Notes under the pieces: model-generated | What the model was told of the DNA's origin: nothing | What the model saw: only the letters and a program-made list of their open reading frames with translations | The model's database searches: none | Source of the DNA: Streptomyces cinerochromogenes | Lineage (GTDB): Bacteria; Actinomycetota; Actinomycetes; Streptomycetales; Streptomycetaceae | Assembly (NCBI RefSeq): GCF_014648635.1 | Contig: NZ_BMRM01000015.1 | Location: 1 to 64,000, forward strand | Direction of reading: 5' to 3' | Length of the DNA: 64,000 nt | Shown: positions 34,209 to 42,854 of the stretch, piece by piece | Layout: each line of letters opens with the position of its first letter | Position numbering within the stretch: the first letter of the stretch is position 1 | Program-made: the position numbers and the translations under genes

Positions 34209-36284
34209 TCAGGAGGCGGCGGGCGTCCAGTCCCCCAGCCAGTCCGCGACCTCCTGGTCCGCGGCCTGGGCGTCGGTCAGTTGGGGGCGGTCGGTGCTCG
34301 CCGCGCCCGCTCCCGCGCCGGTGTTCCGGTACTCGGCGAAGCGGTCGTCCTTCCAGGAGAAGCCGCTCATGTCGGTCCAGGGCGCGGTCCTGACCGCGGC
34401 GCTCAACGACGTGTTGCGGACGGTGGTCTGCGGGTCGAGGCCGGCGTCACCGCCGGCGTGCCAGGGCCGGCCGAGGTAGAAGCTGCGGTCGGAGACGTCG
34501 CCGCTCACCGTGGAGTTGGCGATCAGGATGCCCTTGCGGCCGGCCGCGGTGCTGGGGGCCGTGACGTAGCCGGCGGAGCTGCCGTCCCAGCGCTTCTTCA
34601 GGGTGATCACCGACCGGTCGAGGACGGCGGTGGCCCGCCCGAAGACGAAGTCGACGTTGCCGGTGACGTAGGAGTTGGTCATGTAGACCCGGCCGAGCCT
34701 GTCCTTCGCGGCGGTGTCGAGGAGCAGCGTGTCCTGGTCGCCGCTGACGATGACCCCGTCCAGGAACACCTTGTCGGCGGCCGTGCGCAGGGCGACGGCC
34801 TGCTGGGCGATGTCCTGGTGGGCACGCTCGTCGAAGTCGTTGGAGATGCTGAGGTTGCGGGCCTGGAAGTCGTCGGCCTCGACGGCGACGGTGGCGCTGC
34901 CGCCGGTGCCGTACGTGCCGCCGCCCGGCTTGGGCGTTCCGGAGGCGTTGTCGTAGACGATGACGGTGTCCTTGCGGCTGCCGCCCGTGCCCTGGATCGT
35001 GACGTGCGGCTTGCCGGAGGGGACCTTGACGGTCTCCCGGTAGGTGCCCGGCTTCACGGCGATGACGACCCGGGAGGGGTTGTTCGCGGGGACGGCGTTC
35101 ACGGCGGCCTGCACGGTCGTGTACTGCCCGGAGCCGTCCTTGGCGACGGTGAGGGTGGTGACGGCGGCCTTCGTACCGGCCTTCGTACCGGCCTTCGTGC
35201 CGGCCGTCGTGCCCAGGGAAGTGCGCGGCCCCGCACCGGACTTGACGACCGACGGCACGTCGGCCGCCTTGTCGGCGGTGTAGCCGTAGTAGCTCCTGGG
35301 GTCCCAGGCGGCGCCCGTGCCCCCGCTCTCGTTGCGGCCGGCGGTGCCGGAGAAGACGTTGCCGCGCTGGACGAGGGTGGCGGTGCTGTCCCTGATCACC
35401 GGGTTGTTCAGCCCCTGGAAGTACGAGTTCTCCAGCAGCATGTTGGTCGTGCCGCGCGCGTAGGTGCCGTACGAGGACGTGATCGTCGTCCCCGGCTCGT
35501 CCTGGAGGTAGTTGTTGTACAGGTGCGCGTGGGCGACGTTGTCCGTGGAGGGGTTGCGCTGCTCGGTCTCGCGGATCCAGTTGTGGTGGATCGTGAGGTC
35601 GGCGGTGGTGTGCTCGGTCCAGCCGATGCCGAACGCCTTGTTCTCCTGGCCGAGCCGGTTCCAGGAGACGGTCAGGTAGGTGGTGTCCTTGCGGCTGTCG
35701 ATGAGCCCGTCGGCCATGTGCCGGATGTCGTTGTGGTCGATCCAGACGTGGTGGGCGCCGTCCATCTGGATGCCGTCGTAGTCGTGCTCCTTGTCGTTCC
35801 AGACGCCCTGGTACGCGTCCCGGATGGTCAGGTTCCGGATGATCACGTTGTGGACGCCCCGGCCGAGGAAGAAGCCGCCGCCGACGATCTGCCCCGAGGT
35901 GCCGGAGCCGATGATGGTCTTGTCCGACTGGACCTTGATCTCCTTGCCGACGGGGTCCATCGTGATCGCCGCGGCCACGACGATGATGTACGGCTTCTCG
36001 GCGGTGGCGTACTTCTCCAGGTCGGCGAGGGTCCGCACGGTGACGATCTCGCCGCCGCGCCCGCCGTACGTGCCGTTCTGCCCGAGCGCGTCGACGGAGG
36101 CGAACCCGTCGGCGGTGGCGGCGGCCCAGGCCGGTACGGCGGTGGCGGCGGAGGCGTGCTGCTGGGCGCCGGGGGCGAGGAGGCCGTAGCCGAGGGCGCC
36201 GGCGGCGGTGAGTGCGAGCGGCAGCCCGAAGGCGAGCGCCGTACGGCCCTTGCGGTGGCGGGCGCGGGGGGTGCGGGAACTCAT
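34209..36284 (-). CDS. Fused pectate lyase (PL1) and pectin methylesterase (CE8)
   Basis: Protein of 691 residues with a Sec signal (1-45). The pectate lyase part (about 48-345) has DGIQMDGAHHVWIDHND and the beta-helix repeats. A linker with repeated GTKA units (about 360-375) follows. The pectin methylesterase part (about 378-680) has QQAVALR, SGDQDTLLLD, GNVDFVFGRA with the two catalytic aspartates, and LGRPW. It would remove methyl groups and then cleave polygalacturonate. The ATG at 36284 is covered by a hairpin. Confidence 0.93.
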   Translation of the reverse strand: MSSRTPRARHRKGRTALAFGLPLALTAAGALGYGLLAPGAQQHASAATAVPAWAAATADGFASVDALGQNGTYGGRGGEIVTVRTLADLEKYATAEKPYIIVVAAAITMDPVGKEIKVQSDKTIIGSGTSGQIVGGGFFLGRGVHNVIIRNLTIRDAYQGVWNDKEHDYDGIQMDGAHHVWIDHNDIRHMADGLIDSRKDTTYLTVSWNRLGQENKAFGIGWTEHTTADLTIHHNWIRETEQRNPSTDNVAHAHLYNNYLQDEPGTTITSSYGTYARGTTNMLLENSYFQGLNNPVIRDSTATLVQRGNVFSGTAGRNESGGTGAAWDPRSYYGYTADKAADVPSVVKSGAGPRTSLGTTAGTKAGTKAGTKAAVTTLTVAKDGSGQYTTVQAAVNAVPANNPSRVVIAVKPGTYRETVKVPSGKPHVTIQGTGGSRKDTVIVYDNASGTPKPGGGTYGTGGSATVAVEADDFQARNLSISNDFDERAHQDIAQQAVALRTAADKVFLDGVIVSGDQDTLLLDTAAKDRLGRVYMTNSYVTGNVDFVFGRATAVLDRSVITLKKRWDGSSAGYVTAPSTAAGRKGILIANSTVSGDVSDRSFYLGRPWHAGGDAGLDPQTTVRNTSLSAAVRTAPWTDMSGFSWKDDRFAEYRNTGAGAGAASTDRPQLTDAQAADQEVADWLGDWTPAAS

Positions 36285-36285
36285 G

Positions 36286-36336
36286 GGCGACTCCAGTCGG
36301 TGGTCCGTCCGGGCAGGGTGCTGACCTGGAGTCGCC
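36286..36336 (-). promoter_or_regulatory. Hairpin covering the pectinase ribosome site
   Basis: Eleven-base arms (36286-36296 and 36326-36336) pair perfectly around a 29-base loop. On the transcript the 3' arm ends one base before the ATG and includes its GGAG. Folding would block translation, so the element may act as an RNA switch or a dimeric operator. Confidence 0.65.
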
Positions 36337-36366
36337 GCGGGGCGGGGGAAGGTTGCCCCACCCGAA

Positions 36367-37236
36367 CTACGGCCGGTCCAACAGGGTCGCCCAGTCCTGG
36401 TCCGCGGCCCAATCGGCGAAGCGGGACCAGCCGACCTCCGGGTGGGCGCGGCGCAGGCCGGGGACGTCGACGGGGAGGCCGGCGTCGGTGAAGTAGGCGA
36501 ACATCGCCGCCAGGTCGGCGGAGTGGGTGCGGACCTGGGCGAGGGGGACCTCCTGGTGGATGACCGGGCGGCCGAGGGCGGTGGTGAGGGCGGCCGCGAT
36601 CTGCGCGGGGGTGCACTCGTCGGAGGCGATGTCGATCCGGTGGCCCGCGAAGTCGTCCCGGCGGCCGAGGACCAGCGCGGCGAACGCGCCGATGTCGGCG
36701 GCCGGGACGAGGGTGAGCGGCCGGTCGGCCGGCATGGGCCAGGCGAAGACGCCGGCGCGCAGTCCGTCGAGGCTCCAGCCGGTCGCGAAGTTGTCCATGA
36801 ACGCGGCCGGCGCGATCACCGTCCAGGGCGGCCCGGAGGCGCGCAGGTGCTGTTCGACCGCCCACTTGCTCTCGTAGTGCGGGATGCCGGTGCCCCGGTC
36901 GGCGTGGGCGGCGGAGGTGAGGACGACATGGCCGAGGCGGGCCCGGGCTGCGGCGTCCACGAGGGCCGTGCCCTGCCGGATCTCGGTGGTGGTGTCCGTG
37001 CCGAAGGGGGTGGTGACCGCGAAGAGCCCGTCGGCGCCGGCGAGGGCCGCGTCGAGGGAGGCGCGGTCGTCGAAGTCGGCGTGCCGGACCTCTGCTCCCG
37101 CCGCGCGCAGGGCGTCGGCGGCGGGTGAACCGGGCCGGCGGGTGAGGGCGCGGACGCGGTGGCCGGTGCCCAGCAGGGCGCGGGCGGTGGCCCCGCCCTG
37201 GGCGCCGGTGGCGCCGGTGACGGCGATGGTGAGCAT
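36367..37236 (-). CDS. NmrA-like NAD(P)-binding protein
   Basis: Protein of 289 residues, an atypical SDR/NmrA fold. It has the GATGAQG dinucleotide loop at 8-14, a VLTSAAHADRGTG region and YESKW. Relatives are azoreductase-like quinone reductases or redox sensors. It diverges from a MarR regulator and is probably its target. The ATG at 37236 has AGGGGGA upstream. Confidence 0.88.
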   Translation of the reverse strand: MLTIAVTGATGAQGGATARALLGTGHRVRALTRRPGSPAADALRAAGAEVRHADFDDRASLDAALAGADGLFAVTTPFGTDTTTEIRQGTALVDAAARARLGHVVLTSAAHADRGTGIPHYESKWAVEQHLRASGPPWTVIAPAAFMDNFATGWSLDGLRAGVFAWPMPADRPLTLVPAADIGAFAALVLGRRDDFAGHRIDIASDECTPAQIAAALTTALGRPVIHQEVPLAQVRTHSADLAAMFAYFTDAGLPVDVPGLRRAHPEVGWSRFADWAADQDWATLLDRP

Positions 37237-37262
37237 GGGGGTCCCCCTGACGGATAGGATTA

Positions 37263-37322
37263 CTGCGTGACGCATTTGCTGCGTCGCGCAGCAGAATAGA
37301 CAGAGTTCGCTGCGTCGCGCAG
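37263..37322. promoter_or_regulatory. Triple MarR-type operator
   Basis: CTGCG-N3-CGCA(G/T) occurs three times (starting 37263, 37279 and 37310). The second and third share the 14 bases GCTGCGTCGCGCAG and are 31 bases apart, about three helical turns. They fill the space between the divergent NmrA and MarR starts. Confidence 0.8.
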
Positions 37323-37356
37323 TTGTTTTTGCGAGGACCCAGGGAAGGAGCCCGCC

Positions 37357-37836
37357 GTGCCAGACCCCGACCGCGCCCGCCTCTACGAGGAGCTGGCCCT
37401 GGAGTCCCGGCGCTACCTGGCCGCGTACGTGCTGTTCAACCAGGCCGTCGCCGACCACCTCGGGCTGCACCCGACCGACGTCCAGGCCCTGAGCCTGCTG
37501 ACCGCCGAACCGGAGCCGCTCACCGTCCGCCAGATCGCCGACCGCACCGGGCTCACCACCGGCTCGGCCACCCGTCTCGTGGACCGGCTGGAGCGCGGCG
37601 GCTACGTCGCCCGCACCCCCGACCGGCAGGACCGCCGCCGGGTGCTGGTCACCCCGGTCCCCGAGCGGACCGCCCGCGTCACCGCGCTCTGGGACGACCT
37701 CGGCCGGACCTGGCAGACCCTTCTGGACGACCACAGCGAGGACGAGCTGAGGGCGATCACCCGGCACATGCGCCGGGCGCACGACCTCAGCCACACCCAG
37801 ATCGAGCGCCTGCGGACCATGCCCGAGCCGGACTGA
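37357..37836 (+). CDS. MarR-family transcriptional regulator
   Basis: Protein of 159 residues with the MarR winged helix (LTVRQIADRTGLTTGSATRLVDRLERGGYVAR...DRQDRRRVLV). It likely represses itself and the NmrA-like gene. The start is GTG at 37357 with GGGAAGGAG immediately before a six-base spacer. Confidence 0.93.
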   Translation: MPDPDRARLYEELALESRRYLAAYVLFNQAVADHLGLHPTDVQALSLLTAEPEPLTVRQIADRTGLTTGSATRLVDRLERGGYVARTPDRQDRRRVLVTPVPERTARVTALWDDLGRTWQTLLDDHSEDELRAITRHMRRAHDLSHTQIERLRTMPEPD

Positions 37837-37890
37837 GCCGGACTGAGCCGTGCCGGGCCGGACCGAGCCGTGCCGGGCCGGACCGAGCCG
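37831..37890. repeat. Short tandem repeats
   Basis: GACTGAGCCG is repeated twice (37831-37850), then a 20-base unit TGCCGGGCCGGACCGAGCCG twice (37851-37870, 37871-37890). They start inside the end of the MarR gene and fill its intergenic space. Confidence 0.85.
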
Positions 37891-37911
37891 GGCCGAAGTC
37901 CGGCCGCCGGA

Positions 37912-39411
37912 TCAGCCGGCCGACGGCTCCTCGGGCTCCGGCGTCCCCGCCGCCTCGTGGTTCTCAGGCCTCTCCGGCGGCGGCGTGGGCGCCCCCGGCA
38001 GCCGGACCGTCGCCACCGTGCCGCCGCCCTCCGCGCGGGCCAGCGTGACCACGCCGCCCGCCTGCTTCACCGTACGGGCGACGATGGACAGCCCGAGGCC
38101 GGAGCCGGGCAGGGCGCGGGCGCTGGGGGAGCGCCAGAAGCGGTCGAAGACGTGCGGCAGCTCGTCCTCGGCGATGCCGGGGCCGTGGTCGCGGACGGTG
38201 AGCACGCCTCCGTCCAGCCGCACCTCGACCGTGCCGCCCTCCGGGCTGAACTTCACGGCGTTGTCCAGGATGTTGACGACCGCCCGCTCCAGCGCGGACG
38301 GCTCGGCCCGGACGAACCACGGCTGGAGGTCCGCGCTGATCGACAGCTCGGGACCGCGCAGCCGCGCCCGGCGCAGGGCCGCCTCGACGGTGTCCTGCAG
38401 GGCGACCACCTGGACCCGCTCGCCGCGCTGCCCCTCCGAGCGGGACAGCTCCTGGAGGTCCCCGATCAGCGCGGCCAGTTCGGTCATCTGCGCCTTCACC
38501 GAGGCGAGCAGCGCCTTGCGGTCCTCCGGCGGCAGGGGGCGGCCCGTCTCCTCGCTGCGGGTGAGGAGTTCGATGTTCGTCCGCAGCGACGTCAGGGGGG
38601 TCCGCAGTTCATGGCCGGCGTCCGCGATCAGCTGCTGCTGGAGGTCGCGGGAGCTGGCCAGCGAGGCGGTCATCGAGTTGAACGACCGCGACAGCCGGGC
38701 CACCTCGTCCTCGCTGAGGTCCTCCACGGGGATGCGGATGGTCAGGTCCTCGGTCCGGGCGACGTGCTCCACGGCCTCGGTCAGCTTGTCGACGGGGCGC
38801 AGTCCGGCCCGCGCGACCGCGAGGCCCGCCGCCCCGGCGCCGACGACGCCGACGGCGGACACCAGGAGCAGGATCAGGGCGAGGTCGTTGAGGGTCTTCT
38901 GCGTGGTCTTCAGCGGTACGGCGATGAGCACACCGACGTTGGGCCCGCGCCCGCCGCTCATGGTCGCGGTGGGGCCGACGGGCTTGGTGAGCACCCGCAG
39001 CTCGTTGCCCTCGTCGTCGGTGCCGTTGCGGAAGTACAGGATGTCGGGGGCGAGGTCCTTGATCTCCGTCCTGTCGGCCTGGGTCACCCTGATCTTGCCC
39101 GAGGCGCCCCCGAAGAGGCAGACCTTGCCGTCGTCCGTGACCACCTGGGAGTACCTGTCCCGCAGGAGGAAGCTGCCCGCCTGCGGTGTCTCCGTGCAGT
39201 TGTTGAGGGTGAACTCCAGCTGGTCCGTCTGCGCGGTGTTCCGCAGGGACTTCTGCAGGTCCTGGTCGAGCTGGTTGTAGAGCTTGCGCTCCACGATGAA
39301 CCAGCACGTCACCGAGACCGCCGCCACCGCGAACGCCACCGCCGCCGCGACCAGCATCGCCAGCCGTGCCCTCAGCGGCAGCGCCCGGTACCGGCGCGCC
39401 AGCTGGTTCAC
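37912..39411 (-). CDS. Two-component sensor histidine kinase (CssS-like)
   Basis: Protein of 499 residues with a first membrane helix at 18-40, an extracytoplasmic sensor (about 41-175) with two cysteines (72 and 98), a second helix (about 176-200), a HAMP region and a HisKA domain with His267. The ATPase domain has NILDNAVKF, DHGPGI and GSGLGL. Context next to an HtrA-like protease matches the CssRS secretion-stress pair. The start is GTG in a GTGA overlap with the response regulator. Confidence 0.93.
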   Translation of the reverse strand: MNQLARRYRALPLRARLAMLVAAAVAFAVAAVSVTCWFIVERKLYNQLDQDLQKSLRNTAQTDQLEFTLNNCTETPQAGSFLLRDRYSQVVTDDGKVCLFGGASGKIRVTQADRTEIKDLAPDILYFRNGTDDEGNELRVLTKPVGPTATMSGGRGPNVGVLIAVPLKTTQKTLNDLALILLLVSAVGVVGAGAAGLAVARAGLRPVDKLTEAVEHVARTEDLTIRIPVEDLSEDEVARLSRSFNSMTASLASSRDLQQQLIADAGHELRTPLTSLRTNIELLTRSEETGRPLPPEDRKALLASVKAQMTELAALIGDLQELSRSEGQRGERVQVVALQDTVEAALRRARLRGPELSISADLQPWFVRAEPSALERAVVNILDNAVKFSPEGGTVEVRLDGGVLTVRDHGPGIAEDELPHVFDRFWRSPSARALPGSGLGLSIVARTVKQAGGVVTLARAEGGGTVATVRLPGAPTPPPERPENHEAAGTPEPEEPSAG

Positions 39412-40142
39412 TCGGCGCCGCCCTGCCTCAGGACGTAGCCCACCCCGCGCACGGTGTGCACCAGGCGGGGCTCGCCGCCCGCCTCGGTCTTGCGGCGCAG
39501 GTACATGACGTAGACGTCGAGGGAGTTGGAGGAGGGCTCGAAGTCGAAGCCCCAGACGGCCTTCAGGATCTGCTCACGGGTGAGGACCTGGCGCGGGTGG
39601 GCCATGAACATCTCCAGCAGGGTGAACTCCGTGCGGGTCAGTTCGACCGGCCGGCCGCCACGCGTCACCTCCCGGGTCGCGAGGTCCATGCGCAGGTCTC
39701 CGAAGGTGAGCGCCTCGTCCTCCTGGGCCTCGGCGGACACCGCCGCCGCGTAGGAGCTGCGGCGCAGCAGGGCGCGGATGCGGGCGAAGAGTTCGTCCAG
39801 CTCGAACGGCTTGACGAGGTAGTCGTCCGCGCCCGCGTCCAGGCCGGTGACCCGGTCGCCGACCGTGTCGCGGGCGGTGAGCATCAGGATCGGGGTGGTG
39901 TCGCCCGCACCCCGGATGCGGCGGGCCGCCGTCAGGCCGTCCATGCGGGGCATCTGGATGTCCAGCACGACCAGGTCGGGCCGGTAGGCCGTGGCCTTGT
40001 CCAGGGCGTCCGCGCCGTCGACGGCGACCTCGGTGTCGTACCCCTCGAAGGCGAGGCTGCGCTGGAGCGCCTCGCGTACGGCCGGCTCGTCGTCGACGAT
40101 CAGGATGCGCTGGGGGTCACGGTCGCCTTCGGCGGGGCTCAT
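39408..40142 (-). CDS. OmpR-family response regulator (CssR-like)
   Basis: Protein of 244 residues: receiver domain with acidic pocket DD at 17-18 and phospho-acceptor Asp61, Lys in VKPFELDEL, and a C-terminal winged helix ending LDVYVMYLRRKTE...VRGVGYVL. Upstream of its kinase in the operon. The ATG at 40142 has GAGGAAGCG upstream. A likely target is the adjacent HtrA gene. Confidence 0.94.
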   Translation of the reverse strand: MSPAEGDRDPQRILIVDDEPAVREALQRSLAFEGYDTEVAVDGADALDKATAYRPDLVVLDIQMPRMDGLTAARRIRGAGDTTPILMLTARDTVGDRVTGLDAGADDYLVKPFELDELFARIRALLRRSSYAAAVSAEAQEDEALTFGDLRMDLATREVTRGGRPVELTRTEFTLLEMFMAHPRQVLTREQILKAVWGFDFEPSSNSLDVYVMYLRRKTEAGGEPRLVHTVRGVGYVLRQGGAE

Positions 40143-40240
40143 CGCTCGCTTCCTCGGGGTGCGGGGACGGGTGTCTCTCAGCGTGCCATGTCGGGGCGCC
40201 GGGGACACACGGGGCGGTCGGGCGGCCTCCGGCCGGGCGG

Positions 40241-40266
40241 CCCCGGTGGTCGGGTGGCCACCGGGG
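40241..40266 (-). terminator. Hairpin after the HtrA/small-protein transcript
   Basis: CCCCGGTGG (40241-40249) pairs with CCACCGGGG (40258-40266). It separates the small gene from the response regulator. Confidence 0.6.
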
Positions 40267-40284
40267 GTCGGGCCGTCGCCGCGG

Positions 40285-40506
40285 TCAGGCGGCCACCGTG
40301 GTCAGCCGGTGCAGCGGGACCTTGCGGCGGTGCGGCCGGGCGGCGGAGGTGCGCAGGCCCATCAGCTGGGGGACCGGCGTCACGGTCGGCTGCTTGGGGG
40401 CGCGGGGCGCCGGAACGGGCACGTGCAGTTCGGAGGCGATGGACAGGGCCAGGGTGAAACCGGCCGGGCCGCGCTCGCTGAACCGGTGGGGAACGTGCTT
40501 GATCAT
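40285..40506 (-). CDS. Small basic protein, unknown function
   Basis: Protein of 73 residues. It begins MIKHVPHRFSERGPAGF and has a basic C terminus (RPHRRKVPLHR). The ATG at 40506 has AAGGAG at good distance, the best sign that it is expressed. It follows htrA by 26 bases on the same strand, so it may be in its secretion-stress response. No domain recognised. Confidence 0.6.
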   Translation of the reverse strand: MIKHVPHRFSERGPAGFTLALSIASELHVPVPAPRAPKQPTVTPVPQLMGLRTSAARPHRRKVPLHRLTTVAA

Positions 40507-40532
40507 GACCTGCTCCTTGCACTGGTGTGTTG

Positions 40533-41528
40533 CTAACTGCCGGAGCCCGCCCGCAGCTTGGCCAGGTCGGACTTGACGGTGTCGATGGGGATGGCGAACC
40601 CGAGGCCGATGCTGCCCGCGTCCGAGGACGAGGAGGCCTGCGAGGCGGAGGAGTACATCGCGGAGTTGATGCCGATGACGTGCCCGCTCGCGTCTATCAG
40701 GGCGCCGCCGGAGTTGCCGGGGTTCAGGGACGCGTCGGTCTGGATGGCCTTGTAGGTGGTGGTGGACGAGCCGGTGTCGCCGTTGAACTCACGGCCGCCG
40801 AACTGGAACGGCCACTGCCCGTCGCCGCCGTCCTGGCCCTGACCCTGGCTCTCGTCGGTGGAGACGGTGACGTCCCGGTCCAGGGCGGAGACGATGCCGC
40901 TGGTGACCGTGCCGGTCAGGCCCTCGGGGGAACCGATCGCGACGACCGTGTCGCCGACCTGGACGCCGCCGGAGTCACCGAGCGCGGCCGGCTTCAGGCC
41001 GGATGCGCCCCGCAGCTTGATCAGCGCGAGGTCCTTGGAGCTGTCGGTGCCGACGACCTCGGCGGCGTAGCTGCTGCCGTCGCTGGTGCGCACCTTGACC
41101 GAGGTGGCGCCGGAGACGACGTGGTTGTTGGTGACGATCTCGCCGTCCGACGTGATGATCACCCCGGAGCCGGTGGAGGAGCCGCCCGGCAGCGTCGCGT
41201 TGATCTCGACCACGCTCGGGGTGACCGCGGCGGCGATCGCGGCGACGTCGCCCTTCTTGCTCGACGGCACCACGGTGGTGCTGCTGCCCGCGGTGGCGAC
41301 CGTGTCCTTGCCGGTCAGCTCCTGGAAGGCGTACGCCGTGCCGCCGCCGACCGCCGCCGCGACGATCGCGACCGCGGCGAGCAGGCCCACCGGGCCCCGG
41401 GTCCGCTTCTTCTTCGGCCCGGGAGCCGTGGCCGCCGGCTCATACGGCGGCGGGGGCGGCCACTCGGGGTTCACGGGGGCGGAGTAGGAGTGGTGCGGCT
41501 GCTCGTACATGCCCTGGCTCTCGGTCAT
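40533..41528 (-). CDS. Membrane-anchored HtrA-like serine protease, without PDZ domain
   Basis: Protein of 331 residues: a Pro/Tyr-rich cytoplasmic tail, basic stretch KKKRTR, one membrane helix (about 46-68) and an extracytoplasmic trypsin-like domain with His136 (TNNHV), Asp166 (SKDLALI) and Ser273 (GNSGGAL). It ends right after the protease domain, so no PDZ domain. Degrades misfolded exported proteins. The direct repeats just upstream suit an OmpR-family regulator. Confidence 0.93.
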   Translation of the reverse strand: MTESQGMYEQPHHSYSAPVNPEWPPPPPYEPAATAPGPKKKRTRGPVGLLAAVAIVAAAVGGGTAYAFQELTGKDTVATAGSSTTVVPSSKKGDVAAIAAAVTPSVVEINATLPGGSSTGSGVIITSDGEIVTNNHVVSGATSVKVRTSDGSSYAAEVVGTDSSKDLALIKLRGASGLKPAALGDSGGVQVGDTVVAIGSPEGLTGTVTSGIVSALDRDVTVSTDESQGQGQDGGDGQWPFQFGGREFNGDTGSSTTTYKAIQTDASLNPGNSGGALIDASGHVIGINSAMYSSASQASSSSDAGSIGLGFAIPIDTVKSDLAKLRAGSGS

Positions 41529-41560
41529 GGGAAAAGCCTCCCCCGTGACCATGAGAGCTT

Positions 41561-41577
41561 CCTGAGTGTGCCCTGAG
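41561..41577 (-). promoter_or_regulatory. Direct repeat upstream of htrA
   Basis: CCTGAG (plus strand) occurs at 41561-41566 and 41572-41577, eleven bases apart, 33 bases before the htrA start. OmpR/PhoB-type regulators bind tandem sites of this period. A TTTATATC stretch (minus, 41603-41610) could belong to the promoter. Confidence 0.4.
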
Positions 41578-41712
41578 AAGCCCGGCAGAACCTCGTTTGC
41601 CCGATATAAAGACGCGCCCGGAAGCGCCGGAAGGGGCGCGGGGCCGGTTCGACAGGCGGCTCCGTCGCGGGCCGCGACGCGCGGAGCTACACGCTCGGCC
41701 CAGCCCGCGGAG

Positions 41713-42735
41713 CTACACGCAGCCGCAGCTCGTCCGCACCACCAGCCGCGAGGGGAACGTCTTCAGCCGCTCCCGCCGGGACCCGGCGACCCGCAGTCCG
41801 TCGTCCAGCACCAGGTCGACCGCCGCCCGGGCCATCGCCGAGCGGTCGGAGGCGACCGTGGTCAGCGGCGGGTCGGCGAGCGCGGCCTCCTTGATGTCGT
41901 CGAAGCCGGCCACCGCCAGCTCCCCGGGCACGTCGATGCGCAGCTCGCGCGCGGCCCGCAGCAGGCCGATGGCCTGGTCGTCGGTGGAGCAGAAGATCGC
42001 CGGCGGCCGGTTCGGCCCGGACAGGACGTCCAGGGCCACGCGGTAGGCGTCGTAGCGGTTGTACGGCGCTTCGAACAGCCGGCCCTCGATGGTGAGACCC
42101 GCCTCGGCCATGGCCCGCTTCCAGCCCTCGACGTGGTCGGAGACGGGGTCGCCGACGGCCGGCGTCTGCGCCGTACCGCCCATGCAGGCGACGTACTCGT
42201 ACCCGTGTTCGAGCAGGTGGCGTACGGCGAGCTGGGCACCGCCGAGGTCGTCCGTCACCACGGCGACGTCGTCGATGGCCTCCGGGCGCTCGTGCAGCAG
42301 CACCACCCGGGCGTCCCAGGCGTCGATCTCGGCGGCGGCGAGGTCGTTCAGGGCGTGGGAGACGAGGATGAGGCCCGAGACGCGCATACCGAGGAAGGCG
42401 CGCAGGTAGTGGACCTCGCGCTCGCCGATGTAGTCGGTGTTGCCGACCAGGACCATCTTCCCGCGCTCGGAGGCGGCCTGCTCGACCGCGTGCGCCATCT
42501 CGCCGAAGAACGGCTGGCGGGCGTCCGGGATGATCAGGCCTATCAGGTCCGTCCGCCGGGAGGCCATGGCCTGGGCGACCCGGTCGGGCCGGTACCCCAG
42601 TTCCTTGATCGCGGCGAGGACACGCTCGCGCGTGGCCGGGGCGACCGGCCGGGGTCCGTTGTTGATGACATAACTGACGACGGCGGTGGAGGTTCCAGCC
42701 AGCCGTGCCACGTCATCCCGAGTCACCTTGGCCAC
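41713..42735 (-). CDS. LacI-family transcriptional regulator
   Basis: Protein of 340 residues with a LacI helix-turn-helix (VTRDDVARLAGTSTAVVSYVINN) and a periplasmic-binding-protein-like effector domain. The ligand is probably a sugar but no transport genes are adjacent. The start is GTG at 42735 with no ribosome site; TAGACT (42742-42747, minus) ends six bases before it, so the transcript is probably leaderless. A 14-base sequence at its 3' end (41707-41720) is repeated at 41681-41694. Confidence 0.9.
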   Translation of the reverse strand: MAKVTRDDVARLAGTSTAVVSYVINNGPRPVAPATRERVLAAIKELGYRPDRVAQAMASRRTDLIGLIIPDARQPFFGEMAHAVEQAASERGKMVLVGNTDYIGEREVHYLRAFLGMRVSGLILVSHALNDLAAAEIDAWDARVVLLHERPEAIDDVAVVTDDLGGAQLAVRHLLEHGYEYVACMGGTAQTPAVGDPVSDHVEGWKRAMAEAGLTIEGRLFEAPYNRYDAYRVALDVLSGPNRPPAIFCSTDDQAIGLLRAARELRIDVPGELAVAGFDDIKEAALADPPLTTVASDRSAMARAAVDLVLDDGLRVAGSRRERLKTFPSRLVVRTSCGCV

Positions 42736-42854
42736 GCGCGGAGTCTACGCGGATTGACCGGCTCTGGGCAGGGCGTATCACGTGGCGGCCGGGCGAGGAC
42801 GCCACGGGAGGACCAGGTCCGCCCGAGCGCCGCTCACGCGCTCCCGTGCCCCGG

